64,000 nucleotides of DNA, from contig JAHXIQ010000003.1 in the NCBI GenBank assembly GCA_025655555.1, positions 1-64,000 of the forward strand, given 5' to 3'. The notes beneath the pieces were generated by a model, which saw only the letters and a list, made by a program, of their open reading frames with translations, searched no databases and was not told the DNA's origin. Of this stretch, positions 1-7,556 are shown one piece after another. Every line of letters begins with the position of its first letter. Position 1 is the stretch's first letter. The translations under genes and the position numbers were made by a program. Source of the DNA: Candidatus Thiodiazotropha sp. (ex Myrtea sp. 'scaly one' KF741663) (GTDB lineage Bacteria > Pseudomonadota > Gammaproteobacteria > Chromatiales > Chromatiaceae).

Positions 1-59
1 TGATCGAGCTTTGCCGCTCAAAGGGAGGCATTTCATCGATCCTTCACCGTATTTTTTTG

Positions 60-81
60 TGCCGTGCGACGGCCGTTGAAC
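60..81 (+). repeat. Right end of an integron attC site (partial)
   Basis: GTTGAAC at 75-81 fits the GTTRRRY core (R box) that ends an attC site, preceded by GC-rich sequence. The left part of the site would lie at or before the window edge. It precedes the first same-strand cassette gene, so it is read as the attC of the preceding cassette. Confidence 0.4.
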
Positions 82-117
82 TAAATCGTTATATTTTTTA
101 AGAAGAGGAAGAAGTAA

Positions 118-441
118 ATGGCTAAAACAGTATGTATATTAATGTTTCTTGTAATACCTAATTTGGTTTTTGCAGTTGATGAAAGCCCAAGGGGGAAAGT
201 TACCGGTTATTATACTGGCTGGGGAGCTGATGCCGTAAGAGTTACGATTGAGGGTGCTACCTATATAGAAGGCAACTGCGCAACTAAAGATGGATATATG
301 ACTGTAGAGTCCGATAATACAGGATATAAAACACACACTTCAGCATTACTATCTGCATACATGAGTGGAAAAGAAGTGAAAGTTATAGTCGAAGGTTGTA
401 TTTCTAGTCGCCCTAAAATATGGGGTGTGTACATATACTGA
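118..441 (+). CDS. Secreted small cassette protein, unknown function
   Basis: 107-aa protein. Residues 1-19 form a signal peptide (MAKTVCILMFLVIPNLVFA), so it is probably exported. The mature part is rich in beta-type residues and has two cysteines (in GNCAT and EGCIS) that could form a disulfide. The start follows AGAGGAAG at a good distance. It ends a few bases before an attC site, so it is the gene of an integron cassette. It shares spacing and a motif (LL-S/T-A, then K..V, then C) with the secreted protein at 1278-1625, so the two may be distant paralogues. I do not recognise a named family. Confidence 0.75.
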   Translation: MAKTVCILMFLVIPNLVFAVDESPRGKVTGYYTGWGADAVRVTIEGATYIEGNCATKDGYMTVESDNTGYKTHTSALLSAYMSGKEVKVIVEGCISSRPKIWGVYIY

Positions 442-444
442 ATA

Positions 445-507
445 ATATAACCAAGGGCTCCAGCGGATGCTCGCTATCACTCGCCCCACTGAGCCCGGCC
501 GTTAGGT
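445..507 (+). repeat. Integron attC site
   Basis: A core box ATATAAC (445-451) and a matching GTTAGGT (501-507) bound 63 bp. The inner arms GGGCTC (455-460) and GAGCCC (491-496) are perfect complements, as expected for L boxes of a folded attC. It lies between two same-strand cassette genes. Confidence 0.75.
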
Positions 508-519
508 TTCAATACAGCC

Positions 520-1125
520 ATGTCAGATGCTGCAAAGTACAAGAAGGCGCTTGGGAAGAAGGTCGAGGCTTTTTTAGGCGGGGAATTCAAGTTCTTCGCG
601 TCTGCGCTAGAACTGAGAAGGCGGGATCAAACGGGTACCGACATCATCCGCATCGGAGGCAAAAACAAATACTCACCCTTTATCAATGTCCAACTTGGGT
701 TCGGGCGCAGGTTCGAGGAAGCAAAGAAATACGAACGGCTGTTAAAGGAAACGCACCCGCTGTATCACGTGGCGCAGGAATCAGACCATATCTTGAACTA
801 CGCACCTCTAGATTACGCCGGCCCAACTCGGTGGGAAATTGATATCCGAGTAGAAAATGAGCAACTTCCGAAAGAAATGGCGAGGGCCATTGAGCACCTG
901 GCATTTCCGTTTTTCGAGAAATTCCAAACCCTTCAGGCTGCCCAAGCTGATCTTGAGCTAACTAAGGGTTCGTGGAATTTCTCACCGCATTGGAAACAGT
1001 TGTTCTATATCGATGTTGCCCTTTCCCAAGTCGATCGCTTTGAATCTTGGGCACTTGAAAACCTCGACGAATTTCAAAAGAAACTCGCCATTGAACACGT
1101 CAAGTTATTCAGGGAAAGTGCGTGA
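520..1125 (+). CDS. Integron cassette protein, unknown function
   Basis: 201-aa soluble protein, no signal peptide or membrane segment. The N-terminal third is basic; the middle holds SPFINVQLGFGRRFEEA, recalling DUF4304-like proteins in which a similar strand precedes a conserved region, but that assignment is weak. It fills the whole space between two attC sites, with its stop 3 bases before the next core box. An overlapping reading frame (420-842) is a shadow. Cassette location is the only solid clue to biology. Confidence 0.7.
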   Translation: MSDAAKYKKALGKKVEAFLGGEFKFFASALELRRRDQTGTDIIRIGGKNKYSPFINVQLGFGRRFEEAKKYERLLKETHPLYHVAQESDHILNYAPLDYAGPTRWEIDIRVENEQLPKEMARAIEHLAFPFFEKFQTLQAAQADLELTKGSWNFSPHWKQLFYIDVALSQVDRFESWALENLDEFQKKLAIEHVKLFRESA

Positions 1126-1128
1126 AAA

Positions 1129-1264
1129 ACCTAACAAGTAGGTCAACTCGTTCGCCTTCGGCTCACTGGGACGTTCAACACTCCGCGCCCGCTCGCGCAT
1201 GCCTTCGGCATTGTCGCGCAAGCAGTCGCTCCATGTTGAACGCCCGTTACCATGGGCGTTATAA
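1129..1264 (+). repeat. Integron attC site, long (136 bp)
   Basis: ACCTAAC (1129-1135) fits RYYYAAC exactly. The right end is GGGCGTTATAA (core from 1258), a slightly degenerate GTTRRRY. The interior holds inverted GTTCAAC/GTTGAAC arms and GCCTTCGGC hairpins, typical of large attC sites. It separates the genes at 520 and 1278. Confidence 0.75.
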
Positions 1265-1277
1265 AAATGGAGATCAT

Positions 1278-1625
1278 ATGAAGAAGTTAATATTAGTATC
1301 TACGCTAACGCTTGTTTCTTTCTCAAGCCATGGGGGAAGTTTATACTCTGTTACAGTTAAAGATTTAAATGTTAATAGGAATACATCTCAGGTTTTTGTC
1401 AGAACCTCAGTGTCTCCATCAGAACAGACAAGAGTATCTTGTCATGAAGACAATAATTGGAATTTTACTTTCATAATGTCAACTGAGGTAGATAAGGCTA
1501 CTTTTTCAACATTATTAACGGCATTTTCAGCTAATAAAATTGTAAATATTGTGGGCACTAACGACTGTACTGCTACAGGGTATACAAAAGTTGAAGAAGT
1601 TAAGTGGGTAACTATTCGAAATTAG
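1278..1625 (+). CDS. Secreted small cassette protein, unknown function
   Basis: 115-aa protein with signal peptide MKKLILVSTLTLVSFSSHGG. The start is chosen at 1278 because an upstream in-frame ATG lies inside the attC site and would give no signal peptide. Two cysteines (SCHED and NDCTA) may pair. The tail FSTLLTAFSANKIVNIV followed by C and VKWV parallels the LLSAYMSGKEVKVIV/C/WGVYI pattern of the protein at 118-441, so the two appear to be related exported cassette products. No named family recognised. Confidence 0.75.
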   Translation: MKKLILVSTLTLVSFSSHGGSLYSVTVKDLNVNRNTSQVFVRTSVSPSEQTRVSCHEDNNWNFTFIMSTEVDKATFSTLLTAFSANKIVNIVGTNDCTATGYTKVEEVKWVTIRN

Positions 1626-1651
1626 TTGGCTTCATCAATATAACTTAATTG

Positions 1652-1710
1652 TTATAACCAGTCACTCTAGCCGACGTCGGCGCAGTCGCGCCTTCTCGGC
1701 TAAGTTCTGT
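1652..1710 (+). repeat. Degenerate attC-like site
   Basis: TTATAAC (1652-1658) is followed by the arms TAGCCGA (1668-1674) and TCGGCTA (1696-1702), which are exact complements. The right core GTTCTGT is a poor GTTRRRY. Position between two cassette genes supports an attC origin. Confidence 0.45.
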
Positions 1711-1739
1711 CTTTATGTGAAGGTGAAAGGAAACATACG

Positions 1740-1955
1740 ATGAAAGAATCTGGAATTAGTCAAGTCTCTCTAGACCCAAGTATTCAGGAATCAATCCTTA
1801 ACGAATTGAAACGGAATAATGAGTTACTTGATGCTTTGTTGAAAATCCAAAGTAATGTTCAAAAAAGACAACGTAAGTTTTGGGTAATGGCAATAACCCA
1901 AGTTGCAATTTTGGCAATTGTGCTTCTTTGGTGGGGTTCGAAGTATGGGTTTTAG
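1740..1955 (+). CDS. Small tail-anchored membrane protein in integron cassette
   Basis: 71 aa. Residues 1-45 are polar and predicted helical (SILNELKRNNELLDALLKI). One hydrophobic segment (FWVMAITQVAILAIVLLWW) lies near the C-terminus, followed by SKYGF. This is the layout of a small inner-membrane protein with a cytoplasmic coiled N-terminus. GGTGAAAGGA upstream serves as ribosome site. Bounded by attC-type sequences. Function unknown. Confidence 0.65.
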   Translation: MKESGISQVSLDPSIQESILNELKRNNELLDALLKIQSNVQKRQRKFWVMAITQVAILAIVLLWWGSKYGF

Positions 1956-1979
1956 CGCAGGCACGTGTTCAAGTTCATC

Positions 1980-2060
1980 ACATAACCAGCGGGTCAAGTT
2001 TGCCTGCTCTGCAGGCCGGGACCTCCGCTTCGCTACGGCCCCTTACCCGAAGCGTTAGAC
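1980..2060 (+). repeat. Integron attC site
   Basis: ACATAAC (1980-1986) and GTTAGAC (2054-2060, perfect GTTRRRY) bound 81 bp. Arms AGCGGGT and ACCCGAAGC flank a GC-rich interior with the CTGCTCTGCAG and GCTTCGCTACGGCC elements common in attC sites. Confidence 0.8.
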
Positions 2061-2064
2061 ATAT

Positions 2065-2436
2065 ATGAAAGCAAAAATTACACGGACAAGTAGCCAGTAC
2101 GATAGTGTCGAAGCTAAAACGGGAAACGATATTCTCGTTGTCTTCAGTTGCCCGGATAAATTCAAACTAAATGATGAAGTGGAATTCATAAAATTTGTAA
2201 TGGATGGCAAAGTCGAACTAAAAAATCATACTCGTGGTACGAGCAATCTAGTCGTAATAAAACCAAATAATGTGCATGACTTGCGGTTACAAATGGCACA
2301 TGGAACGTCACGACACCAAGTATGGAGAGGTTCAAAAATGCCTAACAAATTGCTCAAGTACACTCCGGCCGCAAAAGGTGCGGCCTCCGCTGGACAGCCT
2401 ACGCGTTGCTTCGGCTGCCCCTTAGCAAGGCGTTAA
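2065..2436 (+). CDS. Cassette protein whose frame runs through its attC
   Basis: 123 aa if read to the stop at 2434-2436. Residues 1 to about 90 form a plausible small beta-rich protein (MKAKITRTSSQYDSVEAK). The last ~33 residues (from MPNKLLKYTPAAK) are encoded by the attC site at 2340-2438, so the native C-terminus may have been lost or replaced on recombination. Fusion of cassette ORFs to attC-encoded tails is known in integrons. No family recognised. Confidence 0.55.
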   Translation: MKAKITRTSSQYDSVEAKTGNDILVVFSCPDKFKLNDEVEFIKFVMDGKVELKNHTRGTSNLVVIKPNNVHDLRLQMAHGTSRHQVWRGSKMPNKLLKYTPAAKGAASAGQPTRCFGCPLARR

Positions 2437-2438
2437 AT
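2340..2438 (+). repeat. Integron attC site
   Basis: GCCTAAC (2340-2346) and GTTAAAT (2432-2438) are both perfect core matches, 99 bp apart. The interior has CGGCCGC and GCGGCCTCCGC arms and TTGCTTCGGCTGCCCC. This is the clearest attC of the array. Confidence 0.85.
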
Positions 2439-2452
2439 TTCATGGAAACATC

Positions 2453-2706
2453 GTGCAGACCCTAAGAGAATATCTTCAGTTCAGAAAATTTGTTATGCCA
2501 CTGGCACTGCAATATTTATTCTGGTGCGGGATTGGCGAGATTTTATATGGCACTTGGTGGCTTTATGCACATGGCAACTGGGCATGGGTGATGCCACTCG
2601 TTTTCGGTCCAATTGTGGTAAGGCTTTTTTTGAGGGTCTCATGATTAGGTATCAGACTTATCTGCGCCTATGCGAGATACAAAAAAAATTGTATGAAGAA
2701 GAATGA
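2453..2706 (+). pseudogene. DUF4282-type membrane protein, frameshifted in a T7 run
   Basis: The first part (GTG start at 2453) reads LREYLQFRKFVMPLALQYLFWCGIGEILYG, then GPIVVRLF, and stops at 2644. Those features resemble DUF4282 small membrane proteins (FRKF...P, two hydrophobic segments, GP.VVR). The expected C-terminal continuation, FFEGLMIRYQTYLRLCEIQKKL, lies in the next frame and ends at 2706. The two halves join if one base is added in the run of seven T at 2625-2631. This may be a true frameshift mutation, a sequencing error in a homopolymer, or slippage. Confidence 0.6.
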
Positions 2707-3139
2707 GTTTCAAAGACTATTATTAGCAGCACTAGTTGCTTTTTCACTCGATTCAGTCGCGGGGCAAAATTCACTTACACTAACTGTTTTTGTTGAAGGC
2801 GCTAAGGCAGATGTAGGTCAAGCAATCGCCTCTTTGTTTTCATCTTCAGATAATTATTTGAAAGCCCCAATATCCGAAAAAACTTTTCCCATAGATGACG
2901 AGGGTAGAGCCCGAATCGTATTCAAAAACCTTAAAGCAGGAACATATTCTGTCAGCATTGTTTATGATGAAAATAGTGATGGAAAAATGAATACAGGGCT
3001 CTTTGGAATTCCTTCAGAGCTGGTTGGTTTCTCGAATAATGTGAAGGGAGTTTTCGGCCCCCCTTCATTTAACAAAACATCTTTCTCACTACCAGAGTCA
3101 GATTCAATTTCTATTATTTTAAATCAAGCAAAGGAGTAA
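2693..3139 (+). CDS. DUF2141 secreted protein
   Basis: 148 aa with N-terminal signal peptide (hydrophobic segment LLLAALVAFSLDSVAG). The body carries the DUF2141 signatures KAGTYSVSIVYDENSDGKMNTG, then GIPSELVGFSNN and FGPPSF. Members are exported beta-sandwich proteins of unknown role. The start overlaps the end of the frameshifted DUF4282 gene by 14 bp with no attC between them, so both probably travel in one two-gene cassette. Confidence 0.85.
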   Translation: MKKNEFQRLLLAALVAFSLDSVAGQNSLTLTVFVEGAKADVGQAIASLFSSSDNYLKAPISEKTFPIDDEGRARIVFKNLKAGTYSVSIVYDENSDGKMNTGLFGIPSELVGFSNNVKGVFGPPSFNKTSFSLPESDSISIILNQAKE

Positions 3140-3151
3140 CTGCCCAGTGAA

Positions 3152-3196
3152 ATTTAACAAACGCATGAAGACGGACTGTGAGGCTGAAGGTTAAAC
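3152..3196 (+). repeat. Short attC-like site
   Basis: ATTTAAC (3152-3158) and GTTAAAC (3190-3196) are perfect and mutually complementary core boxes, but only 45 bp apart and without clear inner L-box pairing. It could be a minimal or damaged attC. Position between two same-strand genes fits. Confidence 0.4.
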
Positions 3197-3217
3197 ATAA
3201 CAATATTAAATATATAT

Positions 3218-3625
3218 ATGGATATTAAAATAGAGACCAATGTCCAGATCGAGGAGTCAGAAGTAGTAGATTTATACCAAGCGAATGGTTGGTCTTCGGC
3301 TCAAAAGCCGGATAAGCTAATGCCTGCTCTCCTGAACTCAGACACGCTTGTAACTGCTCGAATTGCTGGAAAGCTGGTTGGTATTGGTAATGCCATCTCA
3401 GATGGACACTTGGTTGTTTATTATCCACATATGCTTGTCCACCCAACATACCAAGGCAAGGGAATCGGGCGTAAGATGATGGAGTTGATGCTAAGCATAT
3501 ATGATAACTTCCATCAACAAATGATAACTGCAGACGTTAATTCAGTTGGATTTTATAAAAAGATGGGATTCGAGCGAGCAGGGACCACAGAACCGATGTG
3601 GATTTATTCAGGTAAAGAGCATTAA
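3218..3625 (+). CDS. GNAT family N-acetyltransferase
   Basis: 135 aa. The acetyl-CoA binding motif A is clear: LVHPTYQGKGIGRKMMELML (Q-G-K-G-I-G pyrophosphate loop), followed by ADVNSVGFYKKMGFE, the usual motif B region. This predicts transfer of acetyl from acetyl-CoA to an amine of an unknown small molecule or protein. GNATs are common integron cargo. The start at 3218 lies in an AT-rich stretch with no strong ribosome site. Confidence 0.85.
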   Translation: MDIKIETNVQIEESEVVDLYQANGWSSAQKPDKLMPALLNSDTLVTARIAGKLVGIGNAISDGHLVVYYPHMLVHPTYQGKGIGRKMMELMLSIYDNFHQQMITADVNSVGFYKKMGFERAGTTEPMWIYSGKEH

Positions 3626-3755
3626 TGCATACCAGGCCATCAAAATCGACGCTCATATCTTATGCATCTCATGAAAACGCTATGTATTAGTGAGTACATA
3701 AACTAGTTAGATAGCTATGTGTAATTCTGATGCTATGAGGCGCTTTGTAATACCC

Positions 3756-4319
3756 ATGGAATATAAAAAAATAATTATTATTTTGATCTTTATTATGCCG
3801 TCATGGGCTTATGGAGAAGAATTGAATAATCAAAATATCATATCAGTTTGTTACAACTACAGTTGTAAACAAAAGGCACAAGTCGACCTGGCCGGCTCAG
3901 AATGGGCTGAAACAGTAGAGCTGTTTTCAGACAAAACTCAGTCATCTCTCAATGAACGTAAAAAAATATCTAAAGCTATAGCATTAATGGAGCAACTTAC
4001 AGGTAGACGTTTGGGTACCTCTAACGATAAAGCAAAAAACAGCGGTACTGGTGAACCTGGACAAATGGACTGTATAGATGAATCAAGAAACACAACAGCC
4101 TATCTAAAACTATTCGAGGAAAATGGCTGGATAAAATGGCACCAAACACAGGATCGAGCTGTGCGGAGCCCCTATTTCTTTAATGCTCATTGGACTGCAG
4201 TTATCAAGGATAATGAAAGCAATCAAATGTACGCAATTGACTCTTGGTTTAGAGAGAACGGTAAAGAGCCAGTGATTCTTACATTAGAGGAATGGATGGC
4301 GAGGAAAGAACGACCTTGA
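3756..4319 (+). CDS. Exported protein with transglutaminase-like Cys-His-Asp pattern
   Basis: 187 aa from the start at 3756, which gives a signal peptide (MEYKKIIIILIFIMPSWAYG); an upstream in-frame ATG at 3717 would add 13 residues that spoil it. Conserved-looking blocks are CYNYSC, GQMDCIDESRNTTAYL, HWTAVI and YAIDSWF. Their order Cys, His, Asp is that of papain/transglutaminase-fold hydrolases. I recognise this as a conserved hypothetical of proteobacteria. Enzymatic activity is inference. It is the last gene before icd and may or may not be a cassette; no clear attC separates it from the GNAT gene. Confidence 0.65.
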   Translation: MEYKKIIIILIFIMPSWAYGEELNNQNIISVCYNYSCKQKAQVDLAGSEWAETVELFSDKTQSSLNERKKISKAIALMEQLTGRRLGTSNDKAKNSGTGEPGQMDCIDESRNTTAYLKLFEENGWIKWHQTQDRAVRSPYFFNAHWTAVIKDNESNQMYAIDSWFRENGKEPVILTLEEWMARKERP

Positions 4320-4696
4320 TGCGATAAAAGCCCCGGAAAAAACTGATTGAAAATACACATAACAAGCGATTGTGGTGTCAGCCCTACCTGATTACTGATC
4401 GATAAGCCTAAGCAACTTGATCCCTGACCATGTTATTTAGCAAGGTCATGAACTTGGGCATACATGCTGCTAAGGCAGCTTTCTTCAATTTTCATTAACG
4501 TCCCAGGTTTCATTCCCCCGTTTATTCCGCCTTTCTATCACTCTTCTAACGCAATCGACTATCGACAGGGGCAAAAACCCGGCTAAAATGCCGGTTCCGG
4601 CGTGCCGGAGCCCTGAAGCCATCCCATTGAGTCCCCGGGGCGGCAGGTACATGTCGATCAAAATCGGCCATCTCATTGAAAACACAGGAATAATTC
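4320..4696. other. Intergenic boundary between cassette array and core genome
   Basis: No gene. ACATAACAAGCG (4357-4368) looks like the left end of an attC; a degenerate GTTATTT (4432-4438) could be its right end. Beyond this the base composition and gene type become core-like. The rest is the leader of icd, with a weak CCGG-type hairpin near 4580 and AGGAA just before the icd start. Confidence 0.4.
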
Positions 4697-5953
4697 ATGG
4701 CATATGACAAGATTGTGGTTCCCTCAGAGGGTGAAAAGATCACGGTAGACGCCAACGGCGTACTGACTGTCCCCAATAATCCCATCATCCCTTATATTGA
4801 GGGCGACGGTATCGGCGTGGATGTGACGCCTGTGATGCAGAAGGTGATCGATGCCGCGGTTGAGAAGGCCTATGGCGGAGAGAAGAAAATCGCCTGGATG
4901 GAGGTCTATGCCGGTGAGAAGTCTACCCGGGTCTACAGCAGCGATACCTGGCTGCCGGATGAGACGCTGGAGGCAGTGCGCGATTTCGTGGTTTCCATCA
5001 AGGGACCCCTGACGACGCCGGTTGGCGGCGGTATCCGCTCTCTCAACGTGGCCCTGCGCCAGCAACTCGATCTCTATGTCTGCCTGCGCCCGGTGCGCTA
5101 TTTCGACGGCACTCCCAGTCCGCTGAAAGAGCCAGAGAAGACCAACATGGTCATATTCCGCGAGAATTCTGAAGACATCTATGCCGGTGTGGAGTGGGAG
5201 TCGGGTTCGGATGAGGCGAAGATGATTATCGATATCCTGCAGAGCAAGCTGGGTGTGAAGAAGATCCGCTTCCCCGAGACCTCAGGTATCGGCATCAAAC
5301 CGATCTCCAGTGAGGGTACCAAGCGCCTGGTGAGAAAAGCGCTGCAGTATGCCATCGACAATGATCGTGACTCGGTGACCCTGGTACACAAGGGTAATAT
5401 CATGAAGTTCACCGAGGGTGCCTTCAAGAACTGGGGTTATGAATTAGCCAAGGAAGAGTTCGGAGCCGTGGAGATCGATGGCGGCCCCTGGTGCAGTTTC
5501 AAGAATCCCAAGAGTGGGAAAGAGATCATCGTCAAAGACGTGATCGCAGATGCTTTCCTGCAGCAGATCCTGCTTCGTCCCGCCGAGTACAGCGTTATCG
5601 CCACCATGAACCTTAATGGTGACTATATTTCAGACGCGCTGGCGGCGCAGGTGGGCGGTATCGGTATCGCACCGGGTGCCAATCTCTCTGATTCCGTTGC
5701 CATGTTCGAAGCAACCCATGGTACGGCGCCCAAGTATGCCGGTCTGGATAAGGTCAATCCCGGTTCGCTGATCCTGTCCGCAGAAATGATGCTGCGTCAC
5801 ATGGGCTGGTTCGAGGCCGCTGATCTGATCATCGAGAGCCTGGGGGCCGCCATCTCCGCCAAGACGGTAACCTATGATTTGGCGCGTCTGATGGACGGGC
5901 CGACTGAGCTGAGTTGCTCCGCCTTCGGTGATGCGATGATTGCCAAGATGTAG
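4697..5953 (+). CDS. icd: Isocitrate dehydrogenase (NADP+)
   Basis: 418 aa, the normal length for the E. coli-type enzyme. It oxidatively decarboxylates isocitrate to 2-oxoglutarate in the TCA cycle. The substrate and phosphorylation loop [12 protein letters not shown] is present with Ser115 (equivalent to E. coli Ser113, the AceK target), as is [14 protein letters not shown]+ preference is supported by [17 protein letters not shown] (Lys-Tyr pair) and by Tyr/Arg in [10 protein letters not shown]. Ribosome site AGGAA upstream. Single gene ending in a hairpin shared with the converging operon. Confidence 0.97.
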   Translation: MAYDKIVVPSEGEKITVDANGVLTVPNNPIIPYIEGDGIGVDVTPVMQKVIDAAVEKAYGGEKKIAWMEVYAGEKSTRVYSSDTWLPDETLEAVRDFVVSIKGPLTTPVGGGIRSLNVALRQQLDLYVCLRPVRYFDGTPSPLKEPEKTNMVIFRENSEDIYAGVEWESGSDEAKMIIDILQSKLGVKKIRFPETSGIGIKPISSEGTKRLVRKALQYAIDNDRDSVTLVHKGNIMKFTEGAFKNWGYELAKEEFGAVEIDGGPWCSFKNPKSGKEIIVKDVIADAFLQQILLRPAEYSVIATMNLNGDYISDALAAQVGGIGIAPGANLSDSVAMFEATHGTAPKYAGLDKVNPGSLILSAEMMLRHMGWFEAADLIIESLGAAISAKTVTYDLARLMDGPTELSCSAFGDAMIAKM

Positions 5954-5970
5954 CACTTATGGAATGAGTT

Positions 5971-6005
5971 GCCATCCACCCGATACTTCTACATGGGTGG
6001 ATGGC
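5971..6005. terminator. Hairpin between convergent icd and lipoprotein genes
   Basis: GCCATCCACCC (5971-5981) and GGGTGGATGGC (5995-6005) form a perfect 11-bp stem with a 13-nt loop in the 54-bp gap between converging genes. No U-tract follows, so it would act as a weak or factor-assisted bidirectional terminator or a 3' stabiliser. Confidence 0.6.
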
Positions 6006-6007
6006 GT

Positions 6008-6616
6008 CTATAAGTGACGCATCTCTTCAACCAGCTTCCGATAGATTTCAACCAAAGCCAGATTGATCGCTGCGACTGAAGCCGCGATGGAGCTGTTTTC
6101 TGCCAGTGGTTCTTGCAGATAGCTCACAACCTTCAACGGTCGATTAGACTTGTCTGCAATCATGGCATCCAGCCGGACTTTTACCGAGACTGAACCTGAC
6201 GGGTGAAGTACCCGCTCGAAATGCTTCAGTTCCAGATGGAGCCGGACATCGCCTTTCATCCCGATCTGGGCACCGGCAACGGTTTCAGCAATGGCGCTCT
6301 TGCGCAGGTAGTCCACCAATTGATCTCGAATCAGGCGGGTCGGTGTATCGATCCAGTGGTGGTAATGGTGTTGTTTAAGGGTTTCGGGTGAATCACTGCG
6401 GGTGAACAAAATAGCCCGTTCACGATAGATCCCGAAAGACTTGATTGGTTCCACTTTCAGTACGCCGTTAATAACCGGTTTCTCTATCGGTGTCGGGTTG
6501 TTTTGACTCAGCAGACGATAGAAGTGATCTTCTGGTATCGGTTCGCTGGTGGCGCAAGCCGTCAGTAAAAGACTGCAAACAAAAGCAAAGAACCCCAGCC
6601 GCTTCACGCTATTCAT
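6008..6616 (-). CDS. ABC-type transport auxiliary lipoprotein (PqiC/LptLD-like)
   Basis: 202 aa. The signal peptide ends in LLLTACAT, a lipobox (L-T-A-C), so it is an outer- or inner-membrane lipoprotein. The body (HFYRLL, then LKVEPIKSFGIYRERAILFTRS, then WIDTPTRLIRDQLVDYLR) matches the auxiliary lipoprotein family that partners MCE transporters. The start at 6616 overlaps the upstream MCE gene stop by 8 bp (ATGAATAG); a longer form from 6649 is less likely. Last gene of the lipid-transport operon. Confidence 0.85.
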   Translation of the reverse strand: MNSVKRLGFFAFVCSLLLTACATSEPIPEDHFYRLLSQNNPTPIEKPVINGVLKVEPIKSFGIYRERAILFTRSDSPETLKQHHYHHWIDTPTRLIRDQLVDYLRKSAIAETVAGAQIGMKGDVRLHLELKHFERVLHPSGSVSVKVRLDAMIADKSNRPLKVVSYLQEPLAENSSIAASVAAINLALVEIYRKLVEEMRHL

Positions 6617-7556
6617 TGCCGATACCTTCTTCACGGGGTGGCTTAGCATTCAACAGCACTGCAGGATTCTGTCTGATCTGCCGGCTGAACTCATTCACGT
6701 TATGTGAGGCGCCTTCCAGGTTTCTCAGGATGGTCTCTGTATTCGTCGAGAGTGATTCAAGCGACAGGCGCAGTGCTGTAATGGCACGGCGGATGTCCTC
6801 GCGGTTTTCCGCCACTGCATTGTTTGATTGATCGAGCAGGGTGTCGGTGGCTTGACGGGTTTCCAACAAGCCGTCGGATAAGCGCAGTAGATTGTTGGAG
6901 ATCTCCTCACTGTTGGAGACGATGCGTGTGATCTTCGCTTCGGTCGATGGATTCAACATCCTCGGCAGGCTGCCCGCGGCGTGCTGCAGGGTATCGACCA
7001 GGGCCTGCAGGCCATCAAGTATTTGAGGCAACCGTTGATCCACCTGTTCGCCAAGGTGAGAGATGCGTCCATTGAGATTGTCGATCAAGGGTCGCACATC
7101 GCTCTGCAACATCTGGTTGACGCTGCTTGCCACGTCATTCACTGCCGCAAAGACATCCGTACCCAGCATGCCCTGCAACTCGTCTCCCGGTTTGAGAAAC
7201 TCACTGCTGGCACCTTCGTCGATGTTGATGACGGTTTCCGCCAGCAGTCCTTCCGAAAAAATGCGGGCCACACTGTTTTGTGGAATCTGCCAGCCGTCAC
7301 GGATATGCAGCACCACCCGGTAACGGGTGTGCTGCGGCGTGCGCTCGGGCCAGATACCGGTTACCGAACCGATTTTGTAACCCTCATAGGTGACAGGGGT
7401 GCCTTCCCCCAGGCCGCCCACATTAGGGTAGTAGACTGTGTAGACATCGTTTTCGTCGACCCCGCCGGTCAAGCGATAGAGCATGTAGAGCAGTAGTACG
7501 AACGCGATCAGTACCACGCTGCCCACTGCCAGATAGTTGATATTGTCTCGCTTCAT
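6609..7556 (-). CDS. MlaD/MCE-family substrate-binding protein
   Basis: 315 aa. One N-terminal membrane anchor (VGSVVLIAFVLLLYMLYRL) is followed by the MCE domain (VYTVYYPNVGGLGEGTPVTYEGYKIGSV to about residue 110). A long helical/coiled C-terminal region (DLNGRISHLGEQVDQ to LNEFSRQI) probably forms the periplasmic needle seen in PqiB/MlaD-like proteins. It is expected to form a hexameric ring that shuttles lipid between membranes. It overlaps the ATPase gene by 4 bp. Confidence 0.9.
   Translation of the reverse strand: MKRDNINYLAVGSVVLIAFVLLLYMLYRLTGGVDENDVYTVYYPNVGGLGEGTPVTYEGYKIGSVTGIWPERTPQHTRYRVVLHIRDGWQIPQNSVARIFSEGLLAETVINIDEGASSEFLKPGDELQGMLGTDVFAAVNDVASSVNQMLQSDVRPLIDNLNGRISHLGEQVDQRLPQILDGLQALVDTLQHAAGSLPRMLNPSTEAKITRIVSNSEEISNNLLRLSDGLLETRQATDTLLDQSNNAVAENREDIRRAITALRLSLESLSTNTETILRNLEGASHNVNEFSRQIRQNPAVLLNAKPPREEGIGNE

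Noticed and set aside
420-842. 140-aa frame overlapping the cassette gene at 520
   Set aside because: It runs through an attC site and is out of frame with the better-supported gene.
3661-3716. attC between the GNAT and the last exported protein
   Set aside because: GTTAGAT at 3706-3712 fits a right core box but no matching RYYYAAC or paired inner arms are found upstream.
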